From positions 5,704,001 through 5,768,000 of the forward strand of contig NZ_CP135922.1 in NCBI RefSeq assembly GCF_032399705.1: a DNA stretch of 64,000 nt, read 5' to 3'. Shown piece by piece: positions 43,151-52,704 of the stretch. The notes below the pieces were generated by a model that was given only the letters and a program-made list of their open reading frames with translations, ran no database searches and had not been told where the DNA came from. This stretch comes from Paenibacillus sp. BIC5C1. GTDB taxonomy: Bacteria; Bacillota; Bacilli; Paenibacillales; Paenibacillaceae. The position numbers were made by a program, and so were the translations under genes. Positions within the stretch are counted from its first letter, which is position 1, and the number at the start of each line of letters is the position of its first letter.

Positions 43151-43198
43151 AAAAAAGTCTTTCCCCATTCTTCATCATGAAGAATAGAAAAAGACTTT
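43151..43198 (-). terminator. Terminator of gerE
   Basis: On the minus strand AAAGTCTTT...ATTCTTC pairs with GAAGAAT...AAAGACTTT and is followed by TTTTG. Confidence 0.8.
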
Positions 43199-43230
43199 CA
43201 TGCTGCTTCAATCAACTGTGCAGTATCGCG

Positions 43231-43455
43231 TCAGATCTTCAGTTCTCCGAGCTTAATCAGCTCTACAACTGCTTGCGAACGACCCTTAACATTGAGTTTT
43301 TGCATCACATTCGAAATATGGTTACGCACCGTTTTCTCGCTGATGAATAACTGCCCTGCGATGTCACGCGTCGTTTTGTCCTGAACCAGTAATTCGAATA
43401 CTTCGCGTTCACGGTGGGTCAACAGAAATTTGCTTTTATGATCGATACCCTTCAA
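43231..43455 (-). CDS. gerE: Spore germination transcription factor GerE
   Basis: A 74-residue LuxR-type helix-turn-helix protein, exactly the length of B. subtilis GerE. It contains LLTHREREVFELLVQDKTT, the helix-turn-helix ELFISEKTVRNHISN-like segment and KLNVKGRSQAVVELIKLGEL, nearly identical to the Bacillus protein. It acts late in sporulation in the mother cell with sigma-K on coat genes. The start is TTG at 43455, with AAGGAGGGG seven bases upstream. It is transcribed alone. Confidence 0.95.
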   Translation of the reverse strand: MKGIDHKSKFLLTHREREVFELLVQDKTTRDIAGQLFISEKTVRNHISNVMQKLNVKGRSQAVVELIKLGELKI

Positions 43456-43710
43456 TGTTCACCCCTCCTTGCTCGGGTTGTGTTGGTGTAACAAGGTTAA
43501 GGGGATACAGTCAACTCATCTTATGTAAGGTCAAGGGCGTTGGTTCAGTTTTATCAAAAAAATGGGCAGTGAAATGCAATTTGAATGAATAATCACTATG
43601 TAGGTACAAACGTAGTAAGCGGAAGTCGCAAATTGGGGACTAAGTATCATCTAAGCATACTATGTATCATTTTATTCATCGTTATTTTCAATAACCTTTT
43701 AAAAACAAAC

Positions 43711-43750
43711 ATGCCTCTGCGACTAATGTTGACCACCAGCGCAAAGGCAT
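43711..43750 (-). terminator. Terminator of the YhcN-like gene
   Basis: ATGCCTTTGCG pairs with CGCAGAGGCAT on the minus strand around a 17-base loop, followed by GTTTGTTTTT. Confidence 0.65.
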
Positions 43751-43765
43751 ATTGTTCAACCTAAA

Positions 43766-44725
43766 TTACCGATTCATGCGGTTCATCATGCCATCGTTGT
43801 TGTTACGATTCATGATGCCATCATCAAGCACGCCGTCACGGTGATTGGTGTTCAACGCATTCGTTGGGAAAATACGTTCAACCATCGATTGGAACGTATT
43901 AATCATGCCGCTAACCGGTTTGCCGTTACGGATATCTGTGGAATAACTTTCCACATGTTGTACAAAGTCCGGGTTAGCTGACACGTATACGTTCTCCACG
44001 TGAGGTGCAAATTGCTTGATTTTCGCCGAGATTTTAGATTTAATCTCTTCGGGTGTGTTGTCATCCGTGCTGTCAATACGCGAAGTTTCACTCTTCATCC
44101 CATAGTGACCATCTGTCATTGTACGTGCATTTCCACTGTTCGTCAGACCACGCATCATGCCATAAGATCCCGTTCCCATGGTTCCATAGATGCTGCGGTC
44201 ATTGCCCATGTGGCTGCGATCCGTAGCTGCATTGGTGTTCAGTCCCGGAGCTATGCCGCTGGTGCTGTATGGAGACATAGTTCCATTACCACCATGTACA
44301 CGCAACCCGCCCATATCTTGGTTGTAGCTTTCTGTACGCATAGTACCGTTCGCACGGTTGCGTAAAGATTTGCTTTCCAATTTGCCAGCGTGACCATCTG
44401 TCAAACGGACTGCAACATATGCATTACGATCAGTCAGCATAACATTTGCGGACTTCACTTCCTTCATTTCCGTAATGCGTTTAGCCAACTCGTCACTTGA
44501 TTTCAGGTTAGTGACGTTATGCGTACGATAGCTTTTCGCACGGATACCATCCATCCCATTGGACTCAACACCATAACGGTTAATGCCTTTCACTTCGTGA
44601 CGAACACTTTGGGTGTGCAGATTGTTATCTTTTGTGCTCGTTCCACAACCCGTCAATCCAGCCATTACAAAGATTGCAGTAGACAAAGATAAGCTGATTG
44701 CTGTCGCCTTTTTGGCTGCTGGCAT
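43766..44725 (-). CDS. YhcN/YlaJ-family sporulation lipoprotein
   Basis: 319 residues. A lipoprotein signal ends in LTGC (Cys27). The YhcN/YlaJ domain is recognisable at both ends: ELAKRITEMKEVKSANVMLTDRNAYVAVRL (nt about 44400-44490) and IKSKISAKIKQFAPHVENVYVSANPDFV. Between them lies about 110 residues of Gly/Asn/Met/Thr/Ser-rich low-complexity sequence. Family members are found in the forespore and spore. Transcribed alone. The internal insertion is longer than in short Bacillus homologues. Confidence 0.88.
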   Translation of the reverse strand: MPAAKKATAISLSLSTAIFVMAGLTGCGTSTKDNNLHTQSVRHEVKGINRYGVESNGMDGIRAKSYRTHNVTNLKSSDELAKRITEMKEVKSANVMLTDRNAYVAVRLTDGHAGKLESKSLRNRANGTMRTESYNQDMGGLRVHGGNGTMSPYSTSGIAPGLNTNAATDRSHMGNDRSIYGTMGTGSYGMMRGLTNSGNARTMTDGHYGMKSETSRIDSTDDNTPEEIKSKISAKIKQFAPHVENVYVSANPDFVQHVESYSTDIRNGKPVSGMINTFQSMVERIFPTNALNTNHRDGVLDDGIMNRNNNDGMMNRMNR

Positions 44726-44845
44726 GTCTCATCCTCCAATTATGTTGGTTTTGGTCACAAGGATAGGATGCTCTTCTGTACAAAGCGATATGCTGAAAGG
44801 ATATGGAACATTAGCCTCCTTTATCTGGGCTCATACATTTCACAT

Positions 44846-44888
44846 AAAAAAATAAAAAAGCGGTGCTTGCACAAAGTGCAGCACCGCT
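44846..44888 (-). terminator. Terminator of the Gld-like ABC operon
   Basis: AGCGGTGC-TGCAC-TTT-GTGCAAGCACCGCT followed by TTTTTATTTTTTT on the minus strand. Confidence 0.9.
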
Positions 44889-44953
44889 CCATAAAACTTT
44901 GTATTTCCCATTCTAGTGTGAATCTTCATTATCATGTTGAAGGAGCTATTCAC

Positions 44954-45973
44954 TTACTTGGATGTGGGGGAGGAATTCGCATCAGCATCATCTCCACTCG
45001 AAGAAGATGTTGCATCTGATTCTAATTTTTTGATCGAATTCGGAAATTGCTCTGCTTCCTTCAGACTAGCTGCATCCATCGGATAGGCCCACTGACCGTC
45101 AGGTGTGATTACCCAGATCTGATCCGGTTCTGATGGAATAGTAAGCCCACGGTACACATCCGTAACAGCTTCTCCATTAACCGTCTGCTCAACGGATAAA
45201 GTAAAGCGTGGCACGGTTCCCTTCAGTTCAGAAGCTTTGCGCACATCGTCAGCCGTGGACAGGTTCTTAATTTTGCCAATCAGAGATACAGCATCGGTAG
45301 CTTCAATAGCTTCACCATTAAGCGTCCACGTCTGCTCTGCCGCACCCTCCTCTGACGAAGATTTGAGCATCCAGGTGGCTGCTTCGCCTTCCCATTCCAA
45401 TGTAGTGACATTAGTTTCATCCAGATTAAACGGAGTCGTATCCAGCAGATCCTGCCGTGATAATTCTATATTGCTGATGGATTCCGTCTGTACTGCTACG
45501 ACAGGTCCGAAGTCTACCCGCACATAACGAGCGTCATCTGCTGGCAATTTGCCACCGATGCTCAGTTTGATCTCACGGTTATCCTTCAGTTGAATGTCCA
45601 GCAGCGCTGCATCTGAACCCAATCCATACTTGTCGAGATTCTTCGGCTCCTCCTCTACAACCAGTTCCTGATTCGCGCCACTTAAGGCATCGAGCCAGCT
45701 GCTTACCGTATAACCATTCAGAGGATAAGACTTGGGTTCCACCATACTCCATACGCCATTCTTTAGTTCCAATTGTGAAGATGAGGTTTTTGAAACACCT
45801 GATGTATCTGTACTGTTATCATGAATCGTGATCGACTGTATATCCGAAGACTTAATACCAAGTAATTTGACCTTCTCCGCTTCCTCTTCACGAAAATAAT
45901 TTTGACTGGCCGCATATACCCACCCGATAATCAAGACCAATAAGACTAAAATCGTTGGGACCCATTTTTTCAT
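44954..45973 (-). CDS. DUF4340 domain-containing protein
   Basis: About 339 residues with one N-terminal membrane anchor (WVPTILVLLVLIIGWVYAAS) and an extracellular beta-rich body with repeated DUF4340 units (SSQLELKNGVWSMVEPKSYPLN; DLLDTTPFNLDETNVTTLEW). The ATG at 45973 overlaps the preceding stop by four bases. In other bacteria DUF4340 genes follow GldG-like genes, as here, and are thought to belong to the same exporter complex. Acts at the cell surface; role unproven. Confidence 0.87.
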   Translation of the reverse strand: MKKWVPTILVLLVLIIGWVYAASQNYFREEEAEKVKLLGIKSSDIQSITIHDNSTDTSGVSKTSSSQLELKNGVWSMVEPKSYPLNGYTVSSWLDALSGANQELVVEEEPKNLDKYGLGSDAALLDIQLKDNREIKLSIGGKLPADDARYVRVDFGPVVAVQTESISNIELSRQDLLDTTPFNLDETNVTTLEWEGEAATWMLKSSSEEGAAEQTWTLNGEAIEATDAVSLIGKIKNLSTADDVRKASELKGTVPRFTLSVEQTVNGEAVTDVYRGLTIPSEPDQIWVITPDGQWAYPMDAASLKEAEQFPNSIKKLESDATSSSSGDDADANSSPTSK

Positions 45974-47364
45974 ACACGTCTGCGCCTCCACCATAAGAGT
46001 ACACCTATCATAACAAAGATGAGCGGGAATGCGACAATCGCCACGAAGAAAATGGTTCTGGCTTGTTCACCGTCCAGGTACGCCGTTTGATAACCGGTTT
46101 GCACTCGAGGCCGGATCGTTACTCCATCTTCTTTTTCACTTAGATAATTGACGGTATTCAGAATAAAATCTCGGTTACCACCGTTCACTATTTCCGAGTC
46201 CTGCATGAAAATGGATGAACCCAGAATTACAGCTTTCGGTTTGCCATCTGTTGTATCTGCCGCATATCCAAGCTCAACAGGACCTTGTACATCCTGATCC
46301 GGATCGTTGGTTGTTTCGTTTTGCAATAAACCTGCAATATTCGTCTCGCCATAACTGTCATCGGATGAATGAATAAGCGGCGATAATGTGTATTTATCCT
46401 GCTCTTTGCTTGTCAAAGCAATGGACAAGGATAACATCGGATACAGTTTGCTTTCTGATAGTTTATCCGTGATGGCATGTGTGCCATACTCCGGCACAAC
46501 CCACAGTGGGCCCATTGTGCTGGCCTGCTGATTATCCACCATAACTGCATGCTCATCAACCACGCCATAATCCGTCATGAGTGCATCGATATTTTTCCAA
46601 GTCAACTTCATGTCTTCGTGAAAACCGAGGGATAACAGCAATTTCCCTCCGTTACTCAAATAAGTCCGAATAGCTTTTATTTCAGTATCACTAATATCCC
46701 GCTGTGGACCAATAATCGCGAGTACGTCCGCATCTTCTGGAACCTGACCTGCCTGATTCAGCTGAAGTTCTTCTGTCGTGATATTATTCTGTTCCAGAGA
46801 TGTACGCAGCGTAGTCAGTTGATCCAGGCCAAGCTCCTCATGTCCTGTCAGGAAGACCATCTTGTGCATCTCCGTTGAAGACAGATTCATTAGCGCTTGT
46901 GTCAACTTTTCCTCACCTGTGAACTGGTAGGATCCATCACTTCCATCCCCGACTGCCGTGAATAGACTGGCGATATCAATGACTTTATATTGATCGCCCT
47001 GCTCCAATACAATGGAACTGCCTGTGATACCATATTTGGAGGCCAGGGTAGGCTCCTGCGTCAGATTATATTGCTTCATCGTCAGTTTGCTGTTGCGTTT
47101 CGTATATTCCTGAACCATATCCGATACTTCGCGGTTCAAGACCGTATTATTCGCATTTTCGACGGTTAACACCAGAATGTTGACGTCTTCTTTTACGTTT
47201 TTGATCGCGGTAAGAGACTGGTCAGACAAGGTATATTGTTTATTTGAGGTCAGATCCAGTTGGAAGCCGCCAATCGAATTCAGAAACAGGGTCAGCAAAA
47301 TAAAGATGCCAATCACCGCTACAGACAGCACGGTACTGTTGGTATGACTCAACCATTTTTTCAT
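45970..47364 (-). CDS. GldG-family ABC transporter auxiliary protein
   Basis: 464 residues. An N-terminal transmembrane helix (VLSVAVIGIFILLTLFLNSI) precedes a GldG/IFT52-like body (DVNILVLTVENANN, KMVFLTGHEELGL, DADVLAIIGPQRDI), and a C-terminal helix (FFVAIVAFPLIFVMIGVLLWW) ends in Arg residues. The ATG at 47364 (MKKWLSHT) has GGAGGTG five bases upstream. In Bacteroidota GldG works with GldA and GldF; here the operon has the same order. Substrate unknown. Confidence 0.88.
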   Translation of the reverse strand: MKKWLSHTNSTVLSVAVIGIFILLTLFLNSIGGFQLDLTSNKQYTLSDQSLTAIKNVKEDVNILVLTVENANNTVLNREVSDMVQEYTKRNSKLTMKQYNLTQEPTLASKYGITGSSIVLEQGDQYKVIDIASLFTAVGDGSDGSYQFTGEEKLTQALMNLSSTEMHKMVFLTGHEELGLDQLTTLRTSLEQNNITTEELQLNQAGQVPEDADVLAIIGPQRDISDTEIKAIRTYLSNGGKLLLSLGFHEDMKLTWKNIDALMTDYGVVDEHAVMVDNQQASTMGPLWVVPEYGTHAITDKLSESKLYPMLSLSIALTSKEQDKYTLSPLIHSSDDSYGETNIAGLLQNETTNDPDQDVQGPVELGYAADTTDGKPKAVILGSSIFMQDSEIVNGGNRDFILNTVNYLSEKEDGVTIRPRVQTGYQTAYLDGEQARTIFFVAIVAFPLIFVMIGVLLWWRRRRV

Positions 47365-47368
47365 CTTC

Positions 47369-48085
47369 TCACCTCCACCGCTTCCGTTCCACAATTTGAA
47401 TGCTTAACAGCAGAAACACACCTGAGAGCGTCACGTAATACAATATATCTGGGCCACTAAGTACACCCTTGGTGAAACTGTCAAACCGGTTCGTTAACGC
47501 AAACGGGTCCAGCCATTGTTGTAACGCAGACCCGGAATTGCCTGCAAATGAATCAAGCATCCACAATACGAGCAAAATAATAAAACCGGCAACCGCAGCC
47601 ACCATCTGGTGCTGAGATAATGTGGAAGCAAACAGTCCAATTGCCATCATGCTTCCGCCCAGGAAAAAGAGACCCAGTGCAGACAACCATACGGATGTCA
47701 GATCCAGTTCACCAAAGAAGGACATAATAAACGGGTAAACGAGACTACACAGAATAAGTACAACAAGAATGGCAAGTGACGCCAAATATTTACCGAAAAT
47801 AATCTCTGTCACCCGTGCAGGTGAAGTCAACAACAGTTCGTCCGTTCCCTGACGGAATTCTTCTGCTACCAGACGCATCGTCAGCAACGGCACCACAAAC
47901 AGCAGCATGGATAGCGTATCTCCCAGCACTAGTCGATAATCTACAATGCTTGGCTGGTAATACACAAAGCTGGAATAGAACAGCAAACTTGTCATCAGTA
48001 CATATACAGCAAAAGCAAAATAGGACGTAGGTGACAGGAAGTATGCCTGCAGTTCTTTATTGCAAACCGCCATCATTCTTCTCAT
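47369..48085 (-). CDS. ABC transporter permease (GldF/ABC-2 type)
   Basis: A 238-residue membrane protein with six predicted helices. MRRMMAVCNKELQAYFLSPTSYFAFAVYVL and RLVAEEFRQGTDELLLTSPARVTEIIFGKYL are the characteristic ABC-2 / GldF segments. Its ATG overlaps the ATPase stop by four bases. It should form the pore of a homodimeric exporter with the neighbouring ATPase. Confidence 0.92.
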   Translation of the reverse strand: MRRMMAVCNKELQAYFLSPTSYFAFAVYVLMTSLLFYSSFVYYQPSIVDYRLVLGDTLSMLLFVVPLLTMRLVAEEFRQGTDELLLTSPARVTEIIFGKYLASLAILVVLILCSLVYPFIMSFFGELDLTSVWLSALGLFFLGGSMMAIGLFASTLSQHQMVAAVAGFIILLVLWMLDSFAGNSGSALQQWLDPFALTNRFDSFTKGVLSGPDILYYVTLSGVFLLLSIQIVERKRWR

Positions 48086-49221
48086 TTGGAACCCTCCCCT
48101 GTGTGGGAATCAGATGAAGCGCTCCCGGACCTAGCCGATTGCTTCGAATCTGAAGTGGTTCCCAAATTGTCCTCTTCCTCTGGGACCTGACTGACGAGCT
48201 GCACTTTATCAGTTTCTGTCTCCTGTGTTTCCTGTATTGCCAGTTCCGCTTCGGATACCGTTTCCGTTGTGGTCAGCTTGAGGAAAATCTGTTCCAGACT
48301 GAGATTTTCTTTCTTCATCTCCAGAATGGGCAAGCCTGCACCAGACAAAAGGTAGAATAGTTCCTCCCGGAAATCTTCAGAAGATTCGCCGGTAAGCAGC
48401 ATTTTTACTGTATCAGTAGAACCATTGGATGATTGCCCATCTGCTGCTTGAATGACTTCGCTCCGAACTTTCTCCCATGGTGTCAGCACATTATGTAATT
48501 GCTGCTCTGTGGACTTCACTTCAATGGACACCTTAAACTGATCTCCCATTGCTGAGCCAAAATGCTGCGGTGAACCATCCAATACGAGCTGCCCCTGATT
48601 AATAATCAACATGCGATTACAAAGCGTGCTCACTTCCGGCAAAATATGTGTACTAAGCAGCACTGTATGATTCTCACCCAGTTCACGGATCAGATCCCGT
48701 ATCTCCATAATCTGATTTGGATCGAGTCCTGAAGTCGGCTCATCCAGCACGAGCAGATCCGGTTTGTGAATAATGGCTCCAGCCAGACCCAGACGCTGCT
48801 TGTACCCTTTGGACAGTCCGCGAACCAATTGCTTTTCACGACCTTGAAGACCCAGCCTGCTGACCATCTCACTGATCCGCAATTTCACTTCGCGTGTCGG
48901 GACATCCCTCAGATTAGCGACGAACTTCAAATAAGACTGTACCGTCATATCTGGATAAAGCGGCGGTGTCTCCGGCAGATAGCCGATCTTGGAACGAACG
49001 CTCCTGCTCTGATCGTGCACCGATATGCCATCCACTGCAATGGAGCCAGCCGTAGGATGCAAATAGCCCGTAATCATTCGCATCGTTGTGGTTTTCCCGG
49101 CACCATTCGGTCCCAAAAATCCAACAATCTCACCGCGCTCCATTGTGAAATCCAGTTGATGCACGCCGCGCCGTCCATCAAATACTTTGCTTACCTGTTT
49201 CACTTCGAGCACATCATTCAT
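48082..49221 (-). CDS. ABC transporter ATP-binding protein (GldA-like)
   Basis: 379 residues. The nucleotide-binding domain has Walker A GPNGAGKTT (about residue 39), the signature RGLSKGYKQRLGLA and Walker B LLVLDEPTSGLD. A DUF4162-like accessory domain follows. The last 60 residues form a Glu/Ser/Thr-rich acidic tail that is unusual. First gene of a four-gene exporter operon: ATPase, permease, GldG-like, DUF4340. No regulator gene is adjacent. Confidence 0.94.
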   Translation of the reverse strand: MNDVLEVKQVSKVFDGRRGVHQLDFTMERGEIVGFLGPNGAGKTTTMRMITGYLHPTAGSIAVDGISVHDQSRSVRSKIGYLPETPPLYPDMTVQSYLKFVANLRDVPTREVKLRISEMVSRLGLQGREKQLVRGLSKGYKQRLGLAGAIIHKPDLLVLDEPTSGLDPNQIMEIRDLIRELGENHTVLLSTHILPEVSTLCNRMLIINQGQLVLDGSPQHFGSAMGDQFKVSIEVKSTEQQLHNVLTPWEKVRSEVIQAADGQSSNGSTDTVKMLLTGESSEDFREELFYLLSGAGLPILEMKKENLSLEQIFLKLTTTETVSEAELAIQETQETETDKVQLVSQVPEEEDNLGTTSDSKQSARSGSASSDSHTGEGSK

Positions 49222-49460
49222 CCTTTCCCGTTAAAATACCCGTGTGCCATCATCGCTTTCTTCAGATGGTCAACACGGGAAGTTCCTTGTATCTTACGTG
49301 TTGTATCCTAAATGCAGCTTAATGTCACTTAAAAGAGAGCTTAAAAATATGTGTCTAAAATGTGAACACCACTTCATTCACCCACACCCTGTACTCTGAG
49401 ACAACGTACCTTACAGTACAGGAGCTTGAGCACCTGCACAAAAGTCAGAGGGTGAACCGT

Positions 49461-50534
49461 GTGAAAGTACTATTCACATTTTTTGTTCCAAGCGGCGGTG
49501 TGGATACTTTAAACCGATTGCGTACAGCCGTTCTGCAACGCCATGGCATCGAAGCGCATTTATTGTATTTGTACCCTGGCTCAGGAATGCAGAACAATAC
49601 CAGTACGCCGGTCTTCACCGCTTCCAGTGATGAGGAAATTCATAGTTTGATTCATCATCATTGTTATGATGCCATTATTGTTACCTCCGATATTGCCATG
49701 CCGGGCAGATTAAGAGCCCTCGGGTATAAAGGACGCATTATCTATGAAGCACAGGGACTTGGGACGCGTGAACAGGCTATGGAAACCATTCAGTTGGGAG
49801 TACCTTATCTTCAAGCCCACTGTAATGCTGCGGTCATTCCTCCAACAGATCATTTACTGGAGCTGTTCATTCATATGTGCCCTTGGCTTCATCGGTTTGT
49901 CATTCCCAATATGCTGGATACCAATACCTTTGCCCCAATTTCGGTGGATACTCCTCCCTATCCGGTACTTGCATGGGTAGGAAGGCTCGAACACAATAAA
50001 AACTGGCGGGAATACTTGATGATATCCAGCAAAATCATTAAGAAAATTCCGAAAGCCAGACTATGGTTGTTTCACGATCCTACCTTGGCTAATCCGGAAG
50101 ATGAGGTCATGTTCCGACACATGCTCGCCGAATACGGTCTTGAAGATCGGATTGGCATTTTTATCAATGTCCCCCATTCCGAGATGCCCACATTTTATTC
50201 CATGATTGCAGCTTCCGGGGGGATTATGCTGTCTACATCCCTGCTTGAAGGTTTTGGATATGCGGTTGCTGAAGCCATCAGTTGCGGCTGCCCAGTGCTC
50301 AGCACTGATTCAGATGGCGTGCGTTCCTTTATCACACATAACAAAACGGGTAAATTTTATCCGCTTGGCAACGTGAAAGCCGCTGTATCCGAAGCAGTAG
50401 ACCTTATGCGGAACAAGAAGCTGCGAGAGAATATACGTATTCAGGGCAGACAGCATATGGCCGTCTCCTTCTCACCTGATCGATACGCCGCTTCATTTCG
50501 GGAAATGATGACAGCCTTGAGTATTTTCTTCTAA
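49461..50534 (+). CDS. Glycosyltransferase (GT4, GT-B fold)
   Basis: About 357 residues. The N-terminal domain starts VKVLFTFFVPSGGVDTLNR, with a Gly-rich acceptor loop. The C-terminal domain has VLAWVGRLEHNKNW, the sugar-nucleotide site LLEGFGYAVAEAISCGCPVLST (given as nt about 50250-50310) and the conserved Glu pair. It transfers an activated sugar to an unknown acceptor. The likely start is GTG at 49461 after GAGGGTG; a GTG at 49362 gives a longer frame with no ribosome binding site. It diverges from the Gld-like operon. Confidence 0.85.
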   Translation: MKVLFTFFVPSGGVDTLNRLRTAVLQRHGIEAHLLYLYPGSGMQNNTSTPVFTASSDEEIHSLIHHHCYDAIIVTSDIAMPGRLRALGYKGRIIYEAQGLGTREQAMETIQLGVPYLQAHCNAAVIPPTDHLLELFIHMCPWLHRFVIPNMLDTNTFAPISVDTPPYPVLAWVGRLEHNKNWREYLMISSKIIKKIPKARLWLFHDPTLANPEDEVMFRHMLAEYGLEDRIGIFINVPHSEMPTFYSMIAASGGIMLSTSLLEGFGYAVAEAISCGCPVLSTDSDGVRSFITHNKTGKFYPLGNVKAAVSEAVDLMRNKKLRENIRIQGRQHMAVSFSPDRYAASFREMMTALSIFF

Positions 50535-50544
50535 ACAAAACAAA

Positions 50545-50577
50545 AAGGCAGTTCAGAAGAATTTCCTGAACTGCCTT
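50545..50577. terminator. Bidirectional terminator
   Basis: AAGGCAGTTCAG pairs with CTGAACTGCCTT. It separates the convergent glycosyltransferase and the efflux pump. Confidence 0.8.
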
Positions 50578-50606
50578 AAATGAATATCTTGATTAGCTTA
50601 TAAGAA

Positions 50607-52103
50607 TTAATGTCCCATCATCATTGCAGGATCAGGTTGATCCCCTGTTTGAAGGGTTTCTTCCTCCATCCGTTTTGGTTTGCGCAGAATCAGACTGAGC
50701 AGGCATCCAAACAAGGCAATACATGCTGCCAGGAAGAAGGTATCGTTGAAACCAGCCACTAATCCATTCACCACACCTGTAGCATCAGTAGCTCCAGCTG
50801 TATTGCTTGCAATATGGGAGGTCAGGAATCCGGTCAAGCCGGCAACTGCAAAGGACACAACCACTTGTTGTGCAGCAGCAGTAAGCGGGGTAACCCGACC
50901 TACCAGCTTACGTGGAGCAGCATTCAGTACATGCGTATTGAGTGGCATCATGGAGAAACCCATACCTAATCCCATCATGACAAGGCTAAGAATGATTAGG
51001 CCAAGACCCGTTTCCGCCGTAATTGTCGACAGAATAAACAGTGCACCCGAGATAATACCCAGACCCACGAAAGCCAATGGTCTTGCACCAATTTTATCAA
51101 ACAAACGTCCACCAAGCGGCATACCTACACCCGAAGCCAGCGCCTGCGGGAGCAAAATGAGCCCTGTTTCCAATGCAGTGTAGCCTTTGATTTGTTGCAG
51201 ATAAAGTGGAATCAAAATCATCGCCCCAAACAAAGCGACTTGTGACACCCATGCCAGAATAATACCCCGTGTGAAATCAGATGATTTGAACACCCGAAGT
51301 TCCAACAGCGGATTTTTGTGACGAAGCTCCACGATAACGAACAAGATCAGCGCCACGCCTCCGACAATCACACCTGTTAGTGTTGTTGCAGACGTCCAGC
51401 TTGTTCCGCCTTCACTTACACCGTATGCGAGCATCGAGAATGCGATTGGTGCCAGAATCATACCGAGCAGATCAAGCGCAGGCGTGCGTCCACGATCTGT
51501 ATCTGGCAGGAATTTGATACATAGAATAAAAGCGGCAATACCGATCGGCAGATTGATCAGGAAGATCCAGTGCCAGCTAAATGATTCAATAAACCAGCCA
51601 GATAATACCGGACCCAGTGCAGGGGCCAACAGCATCGGAATCCCGAGCATACCCATGATAGAGCCCCTTCTTTCAGGAGGAGCCAGACGGAATACCATCG
51701 CCATACCAATCGGTGCAACCATGCCTCCGCCAAGCCCCTGGATGATACGGTAAATAATCAATTGTTCAGGAGATTGCGCGATCGAACACAATACTGAACC
51801 CAGAGTAAACATCGCGATCGTGAACAGAAATACTCTTTTGGCACCGAATCGGTCGGTCAACCATCCCGCTAGCGGTATGACTGCTGACAAGGCCAACGTA
51901 TATCCTGTAACCGTCCATTGAATCGTCTTCAGATCGGTCTCAAAATATTGAACCAGATTCGGAATTGCCACGTTAACTACCGTGCTGTCCAAGATGACCA
52001 TAATCATCCCGACAATAATAGCCAGTAGGGGCAGAATAATCGTTTTAATCGAGAACTCCGCCGGTTCCTGGGGCACTGCTGTTTGTTGTTTCACTCTCTC
52101 CAC
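50607..52103 (-). CDS. DHA2-family MFS multidrug efflux transporter
   Basis: A 498-residue membrane protein with about 14 predicted helices, as in EmrB/QacA pumps. Motif A is GWLTDRFGAKRVF, motif C GIPMLLAPALGPVLSGW, and the N-terminal DSTVVNVAIPNL is typical for the family. It exports hydrophobic drugs using the proton gradient. The start is GTG at 52103 (or GTG at 52094); the ribosome binding site is weak. A four-fold 13-bp repeat lies 64-111 bases upstream and probably controls it. No regulator gene lies beside it. Confidence 0.92.
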   Translation of the reverse strand: MERVKQQTAVPQEPAEFSIKTIILPLLAIIVGMIMVILDSTVVNVAIPNLVQYFETDLKTIQWTVTGYTLALSAVIPLAGWLTDRFGAKRVFLFTIAMFTLGSVLCSIAQSPEQLIIYRIIQGLGGGMVAPIGMAMVFRLAPPERRGSIMGMLGIPMLLAPALGPVLSGWFIESFSWHWIFLINLPIGIAAFILCIKFLPDTDRGRTPALDLLGMILAPIAFSMLAYGVSEGGTSWTSATTLTGVIVGGVALILFVIVELRHKNPLLELRVFKSSDFTRGIILAWVSQVALFGAMILIPLYLQQIKGYTALETGLILLPQALASGVGMPLGGRLFDKIGARPLAFVGLGIISGALFILSTITAETGLGLIILSLVMMGLGMGFSMMPLNTHVLNAAPRKLVGRVTPLTAAAQQVVVSFAVAGLTGFLTSHIASNTAGATDATGVVNGLVAGFNDTFFLAACIALFGCLLSLILRKPKRMEEETLQTGDQPDPAMMMGH

Positions 52104-52166
52104 TCTCTTTTCCGGCCTGGAGGCAATATCTTTGTATGTGTCTCCCCATCGGCCTTATATTCACGA

Positions 52167-52214
52167 CGTTTCAAACTTTCGTTTTAAACCGTCGTTTTAA
52201 ACTCTTGTTTAAGC
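52167..52214. promoter_or_regulatory. Operator array upstream of the efflux gene
   Basis: Four units (CGTTTCAAAC, CGTTTTAAAC, CGTTTTAAAC and TGTTTAAGC) start at 52167, 52180, 52193 and 52206, with a strict 13-bp period. Each contains the near-palindrome GTTTTAAAC. The array lies in the promoter region of the efflux pump gene. TetR- or MarR-type regulators bind such sites. Confidence 0.6.
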
Positions 52215-52356
52215 ATAGGTTAATTCTAATGAAAATACCTTTGCTGTCAAGCTATTTTTTATTGGATAACGAATCACGTATGTATGCCAAAAAATGGACC
52301 AGGTCTTCTCCTGCTCCACCCCATTGGTTAATCGATGTCCATTATGGTGATATTTT

Positions 52357-52704
52357 CTAATCTGCCAATTTGATCATCTGATGCTCCGAAAGTATACCCA
52401 AGGTCTGGCCTTGGTCACTCCTGCAGTATATGCGAATAACCAGATGCCTTGGTGTAGAATTGTTGCTAATGATGCGCAGTTCGCACGGTTCGGATGAGAC
52501 TGTGAGATTATGAATAATGTGATTTCCTGTGTCCGCCCCAATCCGACAAAGATAGCGATACAGCTCCCCACGGGTGTGACTGATTTCTCCGACAAATATA
52601 TCCACATCGTCATTTCCTACAAATGCCAATTCAATGTCCATATATCTCACCGGAACAACGGTTTGCAGCAGTTTTTCGTGAATCTCCAATACATATGCGG
52701 CCAC
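52357..52704 (-). CDS. Hypothetical protein (115 aa)
   Basis: 115 residues. The GTG start at 52704 has AGGAGGGA seven bases upstream; the longer frame to 52782 has no site. It reads VAAYVLEIHEKLLQTVVPVRYMDIE... and is mixed alpha/beta, without signal peptide or membrane segment. No known motif. It lies between the efflux-pump promoter and the divergent GT4 gene. Confidence 0.6.
   Translation of the reverse strand: MAAYVLEIHEKLLQTVVPVRYMDIELAFVGNDDVDIFVGEISHTRGELYRYLCRIGADTGNHIIHNLTVSSEPCELRIISNNSTPRHLVIRIYCRSDQGQTLGILSEHQMIKLAD

Noticed and set aside
50680..51183. Plus-strand frame of 167 codons
   Set aside because: Antisense to the efflux pump. Its Arg/Pro/Ser-rich composition is typical of complement frames of membrane proteins.
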